Part shown: positions 1-9,367 of the stretch, piece by piece
How positions within the stretch are numbered: the first letter of the stretch is position 1
Layout: every line of letters starts with the position of its first letter
NCBI GenBank assembly: GCA_017979445.1
Contig: CM030704.1
Coordinates: 13,561,658-13,625,657 of the forward strand
Source of the DNA: Akebia trifoliata
Taxonomy: Eukaryota; Streptophyta; Magnoliopsida; Ranunculales; Lardizabalaceae
DNA length: 64,000 nucleotides
Reading direction: 5' to 3'
Made by a program: the position numbers and the translations under genes
Notes under the pieces: model-generated
Told to the model about the DNA's origin: nothing
What the model saw: only the letters and a program-made list of their open reading frames with translations
Databases searched by the model: none

Positions 1-799
1 TATACTTAGACTATCTTTTTATACCTACGGGTACGAGTCAAGAGTTGTAGCTTTCATAAATGGTTTGGCATCCCACGAGGGGACCGACCACGTACTAGTA
101 CTACGTTGGCAATCGGGACATGTGACTGTGTGGCTTACAATAGGTCAAAGGCTCAGGTCGCTCCAGCCTGGGTGCATCAACATACTTCTCAGAATCACCT
201 GATCAGATGGTATTGATGCCCCCAGTTTGATATACCCTAAGGTACGTGACTGGAGTTGTGGGTTTCATGAATGACGTCGCATCTCCGAAGAGACCGGGCC
301 ACGCACTAGTGCCACGTTGGCTAAATGGGACGTGTAAGTGAGTAAAACAGTAAACGTGCATGTGGTGTGCGCAAAACAGGGTGGGGTGTGCCTGGGACCT
401 TTTTCAAACAAATGGGCCCATGGATCCAATCAAACCAATCATATATTTAATCAAAACCAAAATCCATTCAAATCATATGAATATTCAATTAAGATCACAT
501 TATTCCCAGCACATTAACATTACGATCAACATCAATCATGTATTTCAAGCAAGATCATGGTAAATTAATCAATAAATATGGCATATGATAATGATCAAAC
601 AAACATTGCAATAAGCATAATTTTTATAATTTTTAAGGTCCAATCAATGATCACTTTTGGGTAATCCAAAATAAATCGAGATTCCAATAGGTGTTACATT
701 GATGATAGAATGACAATGGTTGAGATGAGCTCACTCTCAAGAACATTAATTGTGCCAACATTAGATAAATTCAGATTTTCTGTGAATTAGGAAAATACA

Positions 800-1735
800 A
801 TCTGAACTTGCATCGATGATATCTAAGGCTCCAGATAACGAAATCGAGTGAAATCAAGTTCTAAATTAATCTACTCGATGAGATCTACATTTTATTAATA
901 GGTGTCCAGACTTAGTTCTCACCAGAATGTTCTGTAAAAACGTTTTAACGTTGCTGTCCAAACTTTCATTCAGAAATAATTCCAGATTTACAGATTGAAC
1001 TTGCATCGATGATATCTAGGCTTCCGATAACGAAATTGAAAGTGAACTCAAGTTCTAAATTAACTCTTACGTTTTTTTTTTTTTCCCAGACTTAATTCTC
1101 ACTAAAATGTTCTGTAAAAAAGTTTTACGTTGCTATCCCAACTTTCATTCAGAAATAATTTCAGATTTACAGATCGAACTTGCATCGATGATATCTAAGG
1201 CTTCCGATAACGAAATTGAGTGAACTCAAATTCTAAATTAATCTACTCGACGAGATCTATGTTTTATTAATAGGTTCCCAGACTTAATTCTTACTAAAAT
1301 GTTCTATAAAAAAAGTTTTAACGTTGCTGTCCCAACTTTCATTCAGAAATAATTCCAGATTTACAGATTGAACTTGCATCGATGATATCTAAGGCTTCCG
1401 ATAACGAAATTGAGTGAACTCAATTCTAAATTAATCTACTCGACGAGATCTATTTTATTAAAGGTTTCCAGACTTAATTCTCACTAAAATATTCTGTAAA
1501 AAAGTTTTAACGTTGCTGTCCCAACTTTCATTCAGAAATAATTCCAGATTTACAGATTGAACTTGCATCGATGATATCTAAGGCTTCCGATAACGAAATT
1601 GAGTGAACTCAGATTCTAAATTAATCTACTCGACGAGATCTATGTTTTATTAAAGGCTCCCAGACTTAATTCTCACTAGAATATTCTCTAAAGTATATTT
1701 TACTATTTCTGTCCAACCTTCATCATTCCATCATT
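800..1735. repeat. Five-copy tandem array, unit about 189 bp
   Basis: The marker CTTGCATCGATGATATCT recurs at about 807, 989, 1179, 1373 and 1562, giving periods of 182, 190, 194 and 189 bp. Each unit also carries a CCAGACTTAATTCTCACTA segment and a CAACTTTCATTCAGAAATAA segment. Units differ by small indels and substitutions. It lies inside the retrotransposon leader and is absent from the leaders of the two complete elements. Confidence 0.93.
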
Positions 1736-1953
1736 TTCATAGGTCAATTTGAATATTTCATTATTTAGTGTCATCAAAAAGTGATCCTTAATTGGAGAAA
1801 AAAAAATGCAATACAAAAATCATCTACAATCAAGATAAAAAATAAATAAATAGAAAAAATAAATAAAATAAATCCAACTAAATAATAAAAAAAAAACTAG
1901 GTCATCTTGGCAATGCTCCCATACTTGGGGTTTTTCAAGTTTGATCCTCAATA

Positions 1954-1972
1954 GTCCCCAGTGGAGTTGCCA
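1954..1972 (-). other. Primer-binding site, tRNA-Arg type
   Basis: On the minus strand, TGGCAACTCCACTGGGGAC follows the LTR end after one spacer base. It resembles the complement of the 3' end of a plant tRNA-Arg, the primer described for Ogre elements. It differs by one base from the copy at 46361. Confidence 0.75.
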
Positions 1973-1973
1973 C

Positions 1974-3646
1974 TGAAAGCGCCCTTGATCCGCGGGGTGC
2001 GCGGATCCGCTTTTGACCCTTGAGGTTTGGGAGTCGCCACCTAGTTATTACGATCTAGGAACCAATTTGACCCTACAATGGATAAAAAGAACTAATCTAC
2101 TATAGAAATCTGAATCCGGGGATCATGTTACGGGGTTGGAAGGTGTTAGGCACCAACCCCGCCCGGCCAATGTCGGTCTCTACTTATCCCAATATAACTA
2201 CCTCGAATTATAAAATCTAGATTAAAATAATAAAAAAAAAACCTTACCTTCGATCTGCAAAAGTACTATTCCCTCAGATCTGAAAAACAGTTCCTTGTAC
2301 CGTACTCCTTGCTTCGTTTTGTCTCCGGATCTGATTTCTGATCTCCGAGGCAGGTGTCTCTCCTTCTTGGATCTGGATACTTTGAATTTGTGGTGGATTT
2401 TTGGGATGTTTTTGGGAGGTTTTTTGTATTTTTTAGGCTAAAATCGGAGTTGGGGTGTTTGGGAAGGAGTTGGGACTCCAAAATTAGGATTTTGGAGGGG
2501 TTGTGGAGGCTTCTTCACCTACTTTTTCTAAGGTTTTTTCTTTGATACGAAAATAGGGTGTGGAGGCTCCTATTTATAAAGTTTTTAGAAGCATTTAGGG
2601 TTTGATTAAGGTTTATTTTAGGGTTTCAATTAGGGTTTTGACTTAGTCTTTAGGGTTTTAGGGTTTTGACTTTAGTCTTATGAGATTGACTTGATTAGTT
2701 TTAGATTAGGGTTTGGATTTAGGGTTTTGACCTTAGTCTAATGAGATTGACTTGATTAATTTAGATTAGGGTTTTGATTTAGGGTTTTGACCTTAGTCTT
2801 ATGAGATTGACTCGATTAGTACCTTGGCTTCAGTCTTGCTTGATTTACTTTTAATTTTTGGAGAACCCCTTCTCTTATCTTCTTTTATTTCTTTTTTTTT
2901 TTTGGACCCCCAAATGAAGGGGTCCTTAAAAAATTATCCCACGAACCCTCAACAATTTTACCCGAACGTCCGATTGATCAATTTTTAGGTTCAATTTAAA
3001 TTAATTTCATTATGTTTTTACTTTAATTATTAATGTTTTACTTTAATTATTTAATGTTTTATTTATTTATTTCGAATTTTTTAATTATGAAAATTGTGAA
3101 ATTACCATTTTGCCCTCGGGAGGATTTTTTACGTTTTAAGTCGTTTTTCAATGTTTCAGGATGTTTGGAATCAGTTTTTCGTAAGGAATTTAATGGAAAT
3201 GTTGGTTTTTGTCATTTATGAAGTTTTTTGTATGAAATGATTGTGAACTTTATGAGGGGTATTTCGTAATTTTGACAAAATTTGTGAAAATTGCGAAGTG
3301 GTTTACTTGGTTTCGATTTGTTGTTTAATGTGTTTGAGTGGGTTTTCCTAAGCATAATGCAGGCTCTAGGGTTGTTTTGATGTTAGGGGTAATTTGGTAA
3401 TTTTAGTGATTTTTATCGTGAAGCTTCTTTTTGGTTTGCAAGATGATGATTTCTATGTTTCTGGGGTCGTATTTTCCTAGCGTAGCGTGTGGTTTCTAAG
3501 TTTTGTCAGTTCGAGATACCTCATCCGGATTTCTGAAACATATCTGTAACAAATAAAGCATTGGAATAGACATCCATCATTGGGAACCTTTGCGATCGGG
3601 TCGACGAGTTGATTAATCAGGCGAATGCAAAAATGGGGTGTCTACA
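1974..3646 (-). mobile_element. Ogre-like 5' LTR (family 1a)
   Basis: The minus strand begins TGTAGACACCCCATTTTTGC at 3646 and ends GGGCGCTTTCA at 1974, the same termini as the LTR pair of the element at 44634-56063; length is about 1673 bp. The primer site next to position 1974 makes this a 5' LTR. The U3 part contains repeated TTTAGGG/TAGGGTTTTGA motifs (telo-box complement) and the R-U5 part the GGTGTTAGGCACCAACCCC segment shared by all copies. The upper edge abuts an older Ogre 3' UTR remnant with no polypurine tract, so this is a nested insertion and not a tandem element. Confidence 0.88.
2570..2578 (-). promoter_or_regulatory. LTR TATA box
   Basis: TATAAATAG on the minus strand, in the same position as in the other family 1a LTRs, directly downstream of the telo-box/TTGAC array. 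Confidence 0.65.
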
Positions 3647-3890
3647 CTTATATTTTTCTTTGTTGCTTTAACTTTTGCCTAGATTGCCTTTTCAGGTATT
3701 CAAAGTAGCGAGCATGCTCTAACTTTTGCCTAGATCGTCTTTTCAGATTTTTGATTTAGCGAGCTTTCTTTTCTTTTTTTCTTTACTCTGATTGTTGCCA
3801 AAGTCGTCCTTTCGGATTTTCAACCTTGCGAGCTTGCCTTAATTTTTGCCTAAGTTGCCCTTTTCGAGTTTCCAAACAAAAATTAATCAA
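3647..3890 (-). repeat. Remnant of an older Ogre 3' UTR tandem array
   Basis: On the minus strand this contains repeated units of the form GCGAGC...GAAAA-TCTGAAAAGGCGATCTAGGCAAAAGTT, matching the arrays at 37500-37680 and 52440-52640 in the two complete elements. The match runs up to the junction with the LTR at 3646, so the left-hand element appears to have inserted into this older copy. Confidence 0.75.
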
Positions 3891-4740
3891 CCAAAAGAAA
3901 CCCCATGATTGCAACCTATGGAAGGGGAAATCCTAGGGGAAGGTAGGGGGTTAAATAACACAGTAGAGTACTATTGAGAGGGGGGACTGGAGAGATCTAG
4001 AGTTAACTAGTATTTATTACTGTTTCTCTGTCTTTCTAACTTAAGCGTCTGAGTGTCTGTGGCAAGTACCAAGCCACCGCGAGGGGGGTGGTATTAGGAA
4101 TGACTTCGGATTATTACGAGTCGAAACCATCAGAGTCATCCACCGGATTCCGACATCACACAACTTATATGGGATATCTACATTACATGTTGTCGGATTG
4201 TATTTTCCTACTTACATGTATATGAGATCTAATCCTTGTTTAAATTATTGTAATGTTTTGATTCGATTGATGTGAAGTTGATGTATTTAACTAACAATTG
4301 ATTTCTGGTCAGGTTGAGCATCATCAACATTCAACTATTGAAATTAATAATTAGTGGAATATGAAAAGTATGTATTTTTAATGAAAAATCCTTTGTTTGG
4401 GTGGTCGGTCACATCTCATTGTTGGTGGACCAACTCACCAGCAACTTCGATATCACCAGACTCGAAAACCGATGTCTTCAAAATCAAATTCTCAGAACCA
4501 TCTAATGGTCTGTTTACGGAATTGACTGAGTCCTTTGACCCAGTTTTGTGTCATACTAATAATTTTTCTATTAACAAATAAGCGCGCGCCGCGTAAATCA
4601 TATATCGTCTGCGTAGACTTCAATTCTGATGCGTTACGAAAACTGATTTAGAAACTTCTCCGAAACCGCTCTCAAGTTCCAATAAAACTCTCCCCTGGTT
4701 CTTGATCTCTCTCTCTCTCTCGTTCTTGATCTCTCCATAG

Positions 4741-4743
<3 letters not shown>
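3891..4743 (+). promoter_or_regulatory. Upstream region of the tetraspanin gene
   Basis: No convincing gene. A 75-codon open frame at 4354-4581 has no recognisable domain. Positions 4580-4600 are GC-rich (GCGCGCGCCGCG) within AT-rich sequence. The stretch just upstream of 4744 is pyrimidine-rich with repeated TTCTTGATCTCTC, typical of a plant 5' UTR. No clear TATA box was found; TCATATATCG near 4600 is the best candidate. Confidence 0.4.

Positions 4744-4786
<43 letters not shown>
4744..4786 (+). repeat. (CT)n microsatellite in the 5' UTR
   Basis: Pure CT run of about 43 bases, some 50 bases upstream of the tetraspanin start codon. CT-rich 5' leaders are common in plant genes and this one is likely length-variable. 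Confidence 0.9.
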
Positions 4787-4789
<3 letters not shown>

Positions 4790-4835
4790 TAGATTATAGA
4801 TTATAGATTATTGATAGATCGATTGAGCGAAGAAG

Positions 4836-5339
4836 ATGTTTCGTTTGAGTAACAACCTTGTAGGAATCCTAAACTTCGTGACCTTTCTCCTTTCGATTCC
4901 GATCTTAGGAGGAGGAATATGGTTAAGCACTCGAGCAAGCACAGATTGCGAGAAGTTTCTTGAGAAACCCATAATTGCTTTAGGAGTCTTTCTCATGGTT
5001 GTATCTCTTGCTGGTCTCATTGGTGCATGTTGCCGTGTTTCATGGCTTCTATGGGTCTATCTCCTAGTTATGTTTCTCCTTATACTTATTCTCTTCTGTT
5101 TCACTATCTTTGCGTTTGTTGTCACCAACAAAGGAGCAGGAGAAGCTGTGTCTCAGAGAGGCTATAAAGAGTATAAGTTGGGAGATTATTCAAATTGGTT
5201 GCAGAAAAGGGTTAATGGAAACAAGAATTGGAGAAAAATTAGTAGTTGTTTGAAGGATAGCAAGGTTTGTAAGAGTCTTGCTGACGATACCAATGAGGAG
5301 ATGAACAAGTTTTATGCCAGGAACTTGTCGCCCATTCAG
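4836..5339 (+). CDS. Tetraspanin, TET7/TET8 type, first exon only
   Basis: Tetraspanins are four-pass membrane scaffolds; plant TET8-like members sit in the plasma membrane and mark extracellular vesicles. This exon encodes 168 residues: a short N-terminus with [12 protein letters not shown]1 (residues about 8-28), a short loop containing [12 protein letters not shown]2 (about 45-65) followed by [16 protein letters not shown]3 (about 69-95), then the start of the large extracellular loop with [23 protein letters not shown] at 4836 is preceded by GAAGAAG and gives the family N-terminus. The exon ends in phase 0 after CAG, with a GTATAT donor at 5340, the position where related genes have their single intron. 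The second exon, with the GCCKP motif, further cysteines and TM4, is missing: sequence meets a 100-N gap 217 bases into the intron and an unrelated element lies beyond it. Confidence 0.93.
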
Positions 5340-5556
5340 GTATATTTATTTATTTTTCTCTAAAGGATTTTCACCTTTCTTATAGTCAAAACTCAAAAGG
5401 GGTTTCTGGATTCTGATTTTTTATTTTTATTTATTTTATGTATGATTTTAGATCTGTTTCTACTTTCTTGAAAGGGGATCAGTTTCTAAAGTGGGATAGT
5501 TTTCTGGAAATCTCTTTCTCCCTGTGTTTTAGTTTTCAGATCTGGGATTTCATTCT
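5340..5556 (+). other. Tetraspanin intron 1, partial
   Basis: Begins with the GTATAT donor, T-rich as expected for a plant intron, and runs into the assembly gap. Read-through gives a stop after a few codons. Confidence 0.8.
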
Positions 5557-5656
5557 NNNNNNNNNNNNNNNNNNNNNNNNNNNNNNNNNNNNNNNNNNNN
5601 NNNNNNNNNNNNNNNNNNNNNNNNNNNNNNNNNNNNNNNNNNNNNNNNNNNNNNNN
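5557..5656. other. Assembly gap (100 N)
   Basis: Exactly 100 N, the usual placeholder for a gap of unknown length. It separates the tetraspanin intron from the PMD-containing element, so the adjacency of the two is not proven. Confidence 0.98.
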
Positions 5657-6682
5657 AATGAGACTATCCCCAATCAAATCGCCAATGTGGTCGATATCGC
5701 GCATAATAGAGAGGAATGTGGTGGAAACTGAATAATCGTCCTCTAAGAAGAAACAGCTGTCGATGAGGAGGAGAAAACAGATCCGAAAGATGATGTCAAA
5801 ATCACGATCACCGAAGCGGGCCGATCTCTCTCTATAGGTAGGCAGAGCTCCATCCTCTCCCTCAATCAACAGCAGACCCATCAAGACCTCCGTACTGATG
5901 CGCCCCTGCTTCCCTACCATGGAGGCAGGGACTCTAGTGATGCCTAATAACTCGCCCACCTCCTGGATAGATAGCAGAGTCAAAGGTAGAGGCTCTCCAT
6001 CCATCGCGATACCCGTAATCGCCACGAAATCTGAAGGCCGGATGCCTATCTCTACCTCAGGCATATGAAAAGAATGAGTCGCCGGAAACCACCTCTCCAC
6101 CATGGCCAAAAACAAGGGTCGATCCGCCTTGAAAGACGGTATCTGAAAGAAAGCGCCAAAGCCCACAGTGGCGAACTGCGTCCGAATATCATCCGAGAAT
6201 AGGGCGGCAGTAGAAAGAAAAGCACTCTACCTACCCCTGAAGCTGGCCGAAGGATAGGGGGTAGGAATGTCCAAACGAACTAACATGGAGACATGCCTCC
6301 CTAATCCACGGAGAAGAGAGGTATCTGGTACTCTCTCACTCTCCTCTGCAGGGATCTAAACCCTGGGAACCTCTCTGCCGACTCTACCGGCACCTACGGC
6401 CCTATCCGCCCGACCTCGGCTACCGCATCGACCTCTACCACCACTACCGCTTGGCAGATCCTCAGCTGGACCACTGTGAGAAGAACTGGCCTCATCTTCC
6501 CTGTTGCCGGACGAAGAACCAGCTACCGACGCTGAATCGGGCCTACGTGAAAGCTGTCTCGGCCAGCCATACTCTGTGGCCACACCGGACCCCAAGGCAA
6601 AGCGAGCCCGAGTCAGGGGCCTCGCCTCCTCCTCCTCATCGGATGACTGATGTACTACTCGGCTCCTCCGCTCTCTACCCAT
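5657..6682 (-). pseudogene. Plant mobile domain (PMD) protein, antisense ORF of a Tat-lineage element
   Basis: One reading frame runs from ATG at 6682 to the gap, broken by in-frame TAG codons at 6356-6358 and 6227-6229. The N-terminal part is low-complexity (acidic DEEEEA, then serine- and GRGR-rich). After the first stop comes a segment with LLRGLGRHVSMLVRLDIP, then RTQFATVGFGAFFQIPSF, FLAMVERWFPATHSFHMP and VEIGIRPSDFVAITGIAMDG. The last pair matches the PMD signature (W..ETHTFH-P-GE---TL-DV--L-GL--DG-P-) of MAIN/MAIL-like proteins and transposon relatives. PMD frames occur as extra antisense ORFs between pol and the 3' LTR in some Tat-lineage retrotransposons; the plus-strand LTR at 9368 fits that layout. 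The C-terminal part is lost in the gap. Host PMD gene is the alternative. Confidence 0.72.
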
Positions 6683-6734
6683 CTACAAGTCACCATGTGA
6701 TCAATCAACAACGCAAAAATCACATATCTCGATG

Positions 6735-7400
6735 AAACTGCCTAGGTTAAACCTAACCAAACCGAGTCAAACCAACTTAAACCCAGTCAGTCAGTATCCT
6801 ACCTAGCTAACCCATCAAACCTAGCCAACCTAAGCCAAAACTAGCCTAATTGAGTCAAACCAACCCAACTTAGTCAACCAAAAAGTCAACTCAGTCAAAC
6901 CCATCCGCCTAAGTCAAAACCCAAGGACAATCCAGTCAAAACCTAGTCTACTCAGTCAACCCAGTTAAACCCAGTCAAATCTGAGTCAAACCAACCCAGT
7001 CAAATCGGAATCATACCCGGGTGATCTGGCCAATCCCAGTTAAAGTCTAACCAAACCCAATGGATTCGATCGATCCCAATCGATTCAAGTCAAAACTCAG
7101 TCAACTCAAGTCAAAACTCGGTCAACCCCGGTCAAAGCCCAGTCAAACCTACCCAACCAAAGTCAAACCTGGGACGACTCAACCTGAAATCCAGTCAACT
7201 CAGTCAAGCCTATCCAAGCTAAGTCAAGCCTAACCCCCCTCAGTCAAACACAGTCAAAACCTAGCCCAACCAACTCGCTCAATCCAGTCAACCGAAGCTA
7301 ACCTACCTTGAGTCAATCCAGTCAACTCAATCAGCCCAGTCCACCCATTAAATCTAGTCAAACCCAGTTCAAACCTACTCAAAACCCTCTTGTCCAACCA
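6735..7400. repeat. Degenerate AGTCAA-rich array
   Basis: About 650 bases made largely of AGTCAAACC, CAGTCAA and CCAACCTA-type words in variable order, with no fixed period visible by eye. On the minus strand this reads as dozens of TTGACT/TTGACTGGG words, upstream of the PMD frame start. It is C- and A-rich on the plus strand, unlike the flanks. Confidence 0.85.
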
Positions 7401-8788
7401 AGCCTACAACCGTGACAAGCCGATCAATCATTCAAAAGAGAGGAAATATGCAGATATCCGAAACAAGTCGAAACATCCATAATCAAGCAGGCAAAGAGAT
7501 CAAACGCGAAGAGCAGGATAAACAAACAGTTATGACCAAAACGCGTGCTAAAAAGGTGCGTCTAAGACCCTTCACAAACAGTCCAACCCAGTCCCAATAG
7601 GCCTAAAATAGTCTCGTGACTACATCCGACCTTCCTCATTTCAGTCCCAAAGTCGGTCTCTAAACCACTTCCCAAACAATAAACCCCAAAATAACCTTAG
7701 CCACTTCAAGGATCGTTCCTCAAACCCAACCCAAACACCTACTCCAAATAACCTCTAGGAACAGTGCCAAACCATCCTTAAAGCCAATCCCATCCTCACT
7801 CTAGACAAACCTTAAACCAACCCTCAAACTCTAGACAAACCTAAACCATCGCACTCTTCGCCCCAAACAATCCCATTTGTAACCCGACGATCCAGCCACA
7901 ACCATCACTTCATCAACTCGCTTCTAAAAACACCCAGTCCTTTTCACAGACCCATACATCCCAACCTGGCTAAATAAACTATGAACCGAACGTACCAAAC
8001 CCGACGACCACCCAAGAATCGATTGCCAATCCAAGTCACCCAAATGGTCCAGCCTCATCAAAACTCTCATCAAAACAGTACCAAACCGCGAATATCTTAT
8101 TAACAACCCGAAAAACCACCCCTCCTACCACCCAAAACCGCACTGTTCCCCGTCATCCTGGGAAATTCTCATCCATCACCACTCTCAGTAAATCCCATCA
8201 TGGCAGTTTGCCTCACGAATCAAAAGCCACCAATCATACCCACAATCGTCTCCATACACCACAATCAAGTTTCCAAACATCCTGGGAAGCTTCTCACCCA
8301 ACACCAACAGTAACCCATACGTTCATGAAAAAGCATAAAAGATTGACAGAATAATTGATATCACATGCAAATAAAAAGGAAGGAAATATCACATATAAAA
8401 CAGGCAAAAGCGAAAATCAAAGGGGAAACATAAAGTAGAGGCATTGTTCGCACATGAAGTGGGCAAGGAAGATAAAAGAGAGAGCTTAACCAAAGACTTA
8501 CCTCGACACAAGACCGTAGTCGAACTCGTCCGCACTCCAAATCCTCCCACAAGCGTTCAAAGACGATACACACTCCCACTTACGCTCACAACCAGTTCGC
8601 AAAAGGTCCAAACAATGAAAATAAAGAAAAAGTGAAGAGAAGAGAAGGGAAGAGAAGTTAATAAGAAAATGAAGAGGTGAGAGGAGAATCGTCAAAAGGC
8701 GCCTAAGAGGGAGAAAAACCGGAAGAAAACGAAGAGGAAATTGAAAATGGAAGGGCTCGCAGGCTTTAACTGTTTAAAATTCATACTG
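7401..8788. other. Non-coding part of the Tat-element 3' region
   Basis: No recognisable gene. C- and A-rich on the plus strand, with scattered AACCCAACCAAA words continuing the composition of the preceding array. Short open frames here have no family features. Confidence 0.5.
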
Positions 8789-8963
8789 GTCCGTGCTACC
8801 AGCACGGACAAAGCAAAGGGTGTACTATCCGTATCACTATCACGGATATGGATGATTTTATTGGAACCGTTCCCAGAACACGGATAAAATGGAATAGAGA
8901 ACCATCCGTTCCTCAAACACGGATGAAGGCAAATAAAAAACTATCCGTGCCTCGAGCACGGAT
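8789..8963. repeat. Five-copy 39-bp array of ATCCGT...ACGGAT palindromes
   Basis: Imperfect palindromes occur at 8789-8809, 8827-8847, about 8866-8886, 8904-8924 and 8943-8963. Each is about 21 bases with TCCGT at one end and ACGGA at the other; examples are TCCGTGCTACCAGCACGGA and TCCGTGCCTCGAGCACGGA. Spacing is 38-39 bp. Arms vary while remaining largely complementary. Confidence 0.88.
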
Positions 8964-9343
8964 CAGTCAAAATCAAAAATCGAGTCAAAAACCAAATAAA
9001 AATCAATAAATCATAAATCATAAATAAAACAAAAAAAAAAAACCAAAAAATTGAAAAAATCAGAAAATTTTCAAAATCCTTTCAAGTTATACTTAATTTC
9101 GATTTGTTAAAACACGACCGAGAAATACCCAAATTTCAAAATCACCAAATCTTCATCAAATCCGAGGTCTCACACGAGCTCTGTGCCATCGAGACCAAAT
9201 AATCAATAAGGTAACTCTGTCAGACCCCGCACTTGAGTAACCATTTTTCTACAAAAGTCATCAATTCAGTCGACAATTCGAAGTCGTGTTTTGCAGAGTT
9301 TCGTCGGGCCCGTACAAATAGGGGTTTAGTCTATTCTTTGCAC
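8964..9343 (+). other. 3' untranslated region of the Tat-lineage element
   Basis: A-rich stretch followed by mixed sequence leading to the polypurine tract. No coding frame recognised. Confidence 0.45.
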
Positions 9344-9367
9344 GCAATTCCTGCAAAGAAGGGCAGC
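9339..9367 (+). other. Polypurine tract with hairpin, Tat-lineage element
   Basis: AAAGAAGGG precedes the LTR start by a few bases. It is overlapped by a 7-bp inverted repeat, CTTTGCA...TGCAAAG. The tract marks the LTR at 9368 as a 3' LTR in plus orientation. Confidence 0.65.

Larger units (their letters stand above)
1..1973 (-). mobile_element. Internal leader of an Ogre-like Ty3/gypsy element (partial)
   Basis: Read on the minus strand this stretch follows the primer-binding site of the 5' LTR at 1974-3646 and runs off the left edge. Positions 1-420 match, in reverse complement, the leader blocks at 34260-34600 and 48930-49340 of the two complete elements, including the distinctive segment with ACTAGTGCGTGGCC and the GATGCGACGTCATTCATGAA motif. 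No coding frame of note is present; the short frame at 360-563 is not protein-like. A 189-bp tandem array occupies the middle. The body of this element lies outside the window. Confidence 0.8.

Noticed and set aside
4354..4581. 75-codon open frame upstream of the tetraspanin
   Set aside because: No recognisable domain, no intron or promoter evidence; probably part of the upstream region.
5438..5731. Open frames spanning the N gap
   Set aside because: They cross unknown sequence and cannot be real as written. On the minus strand only the part right of 5657 is used in the PMD call.
8361..8916. Several 60-74 codon minus-strand frames
   Set aside because: No domain, overlapping each other in different frames, within the non-coding part of the Tat-lineage element.
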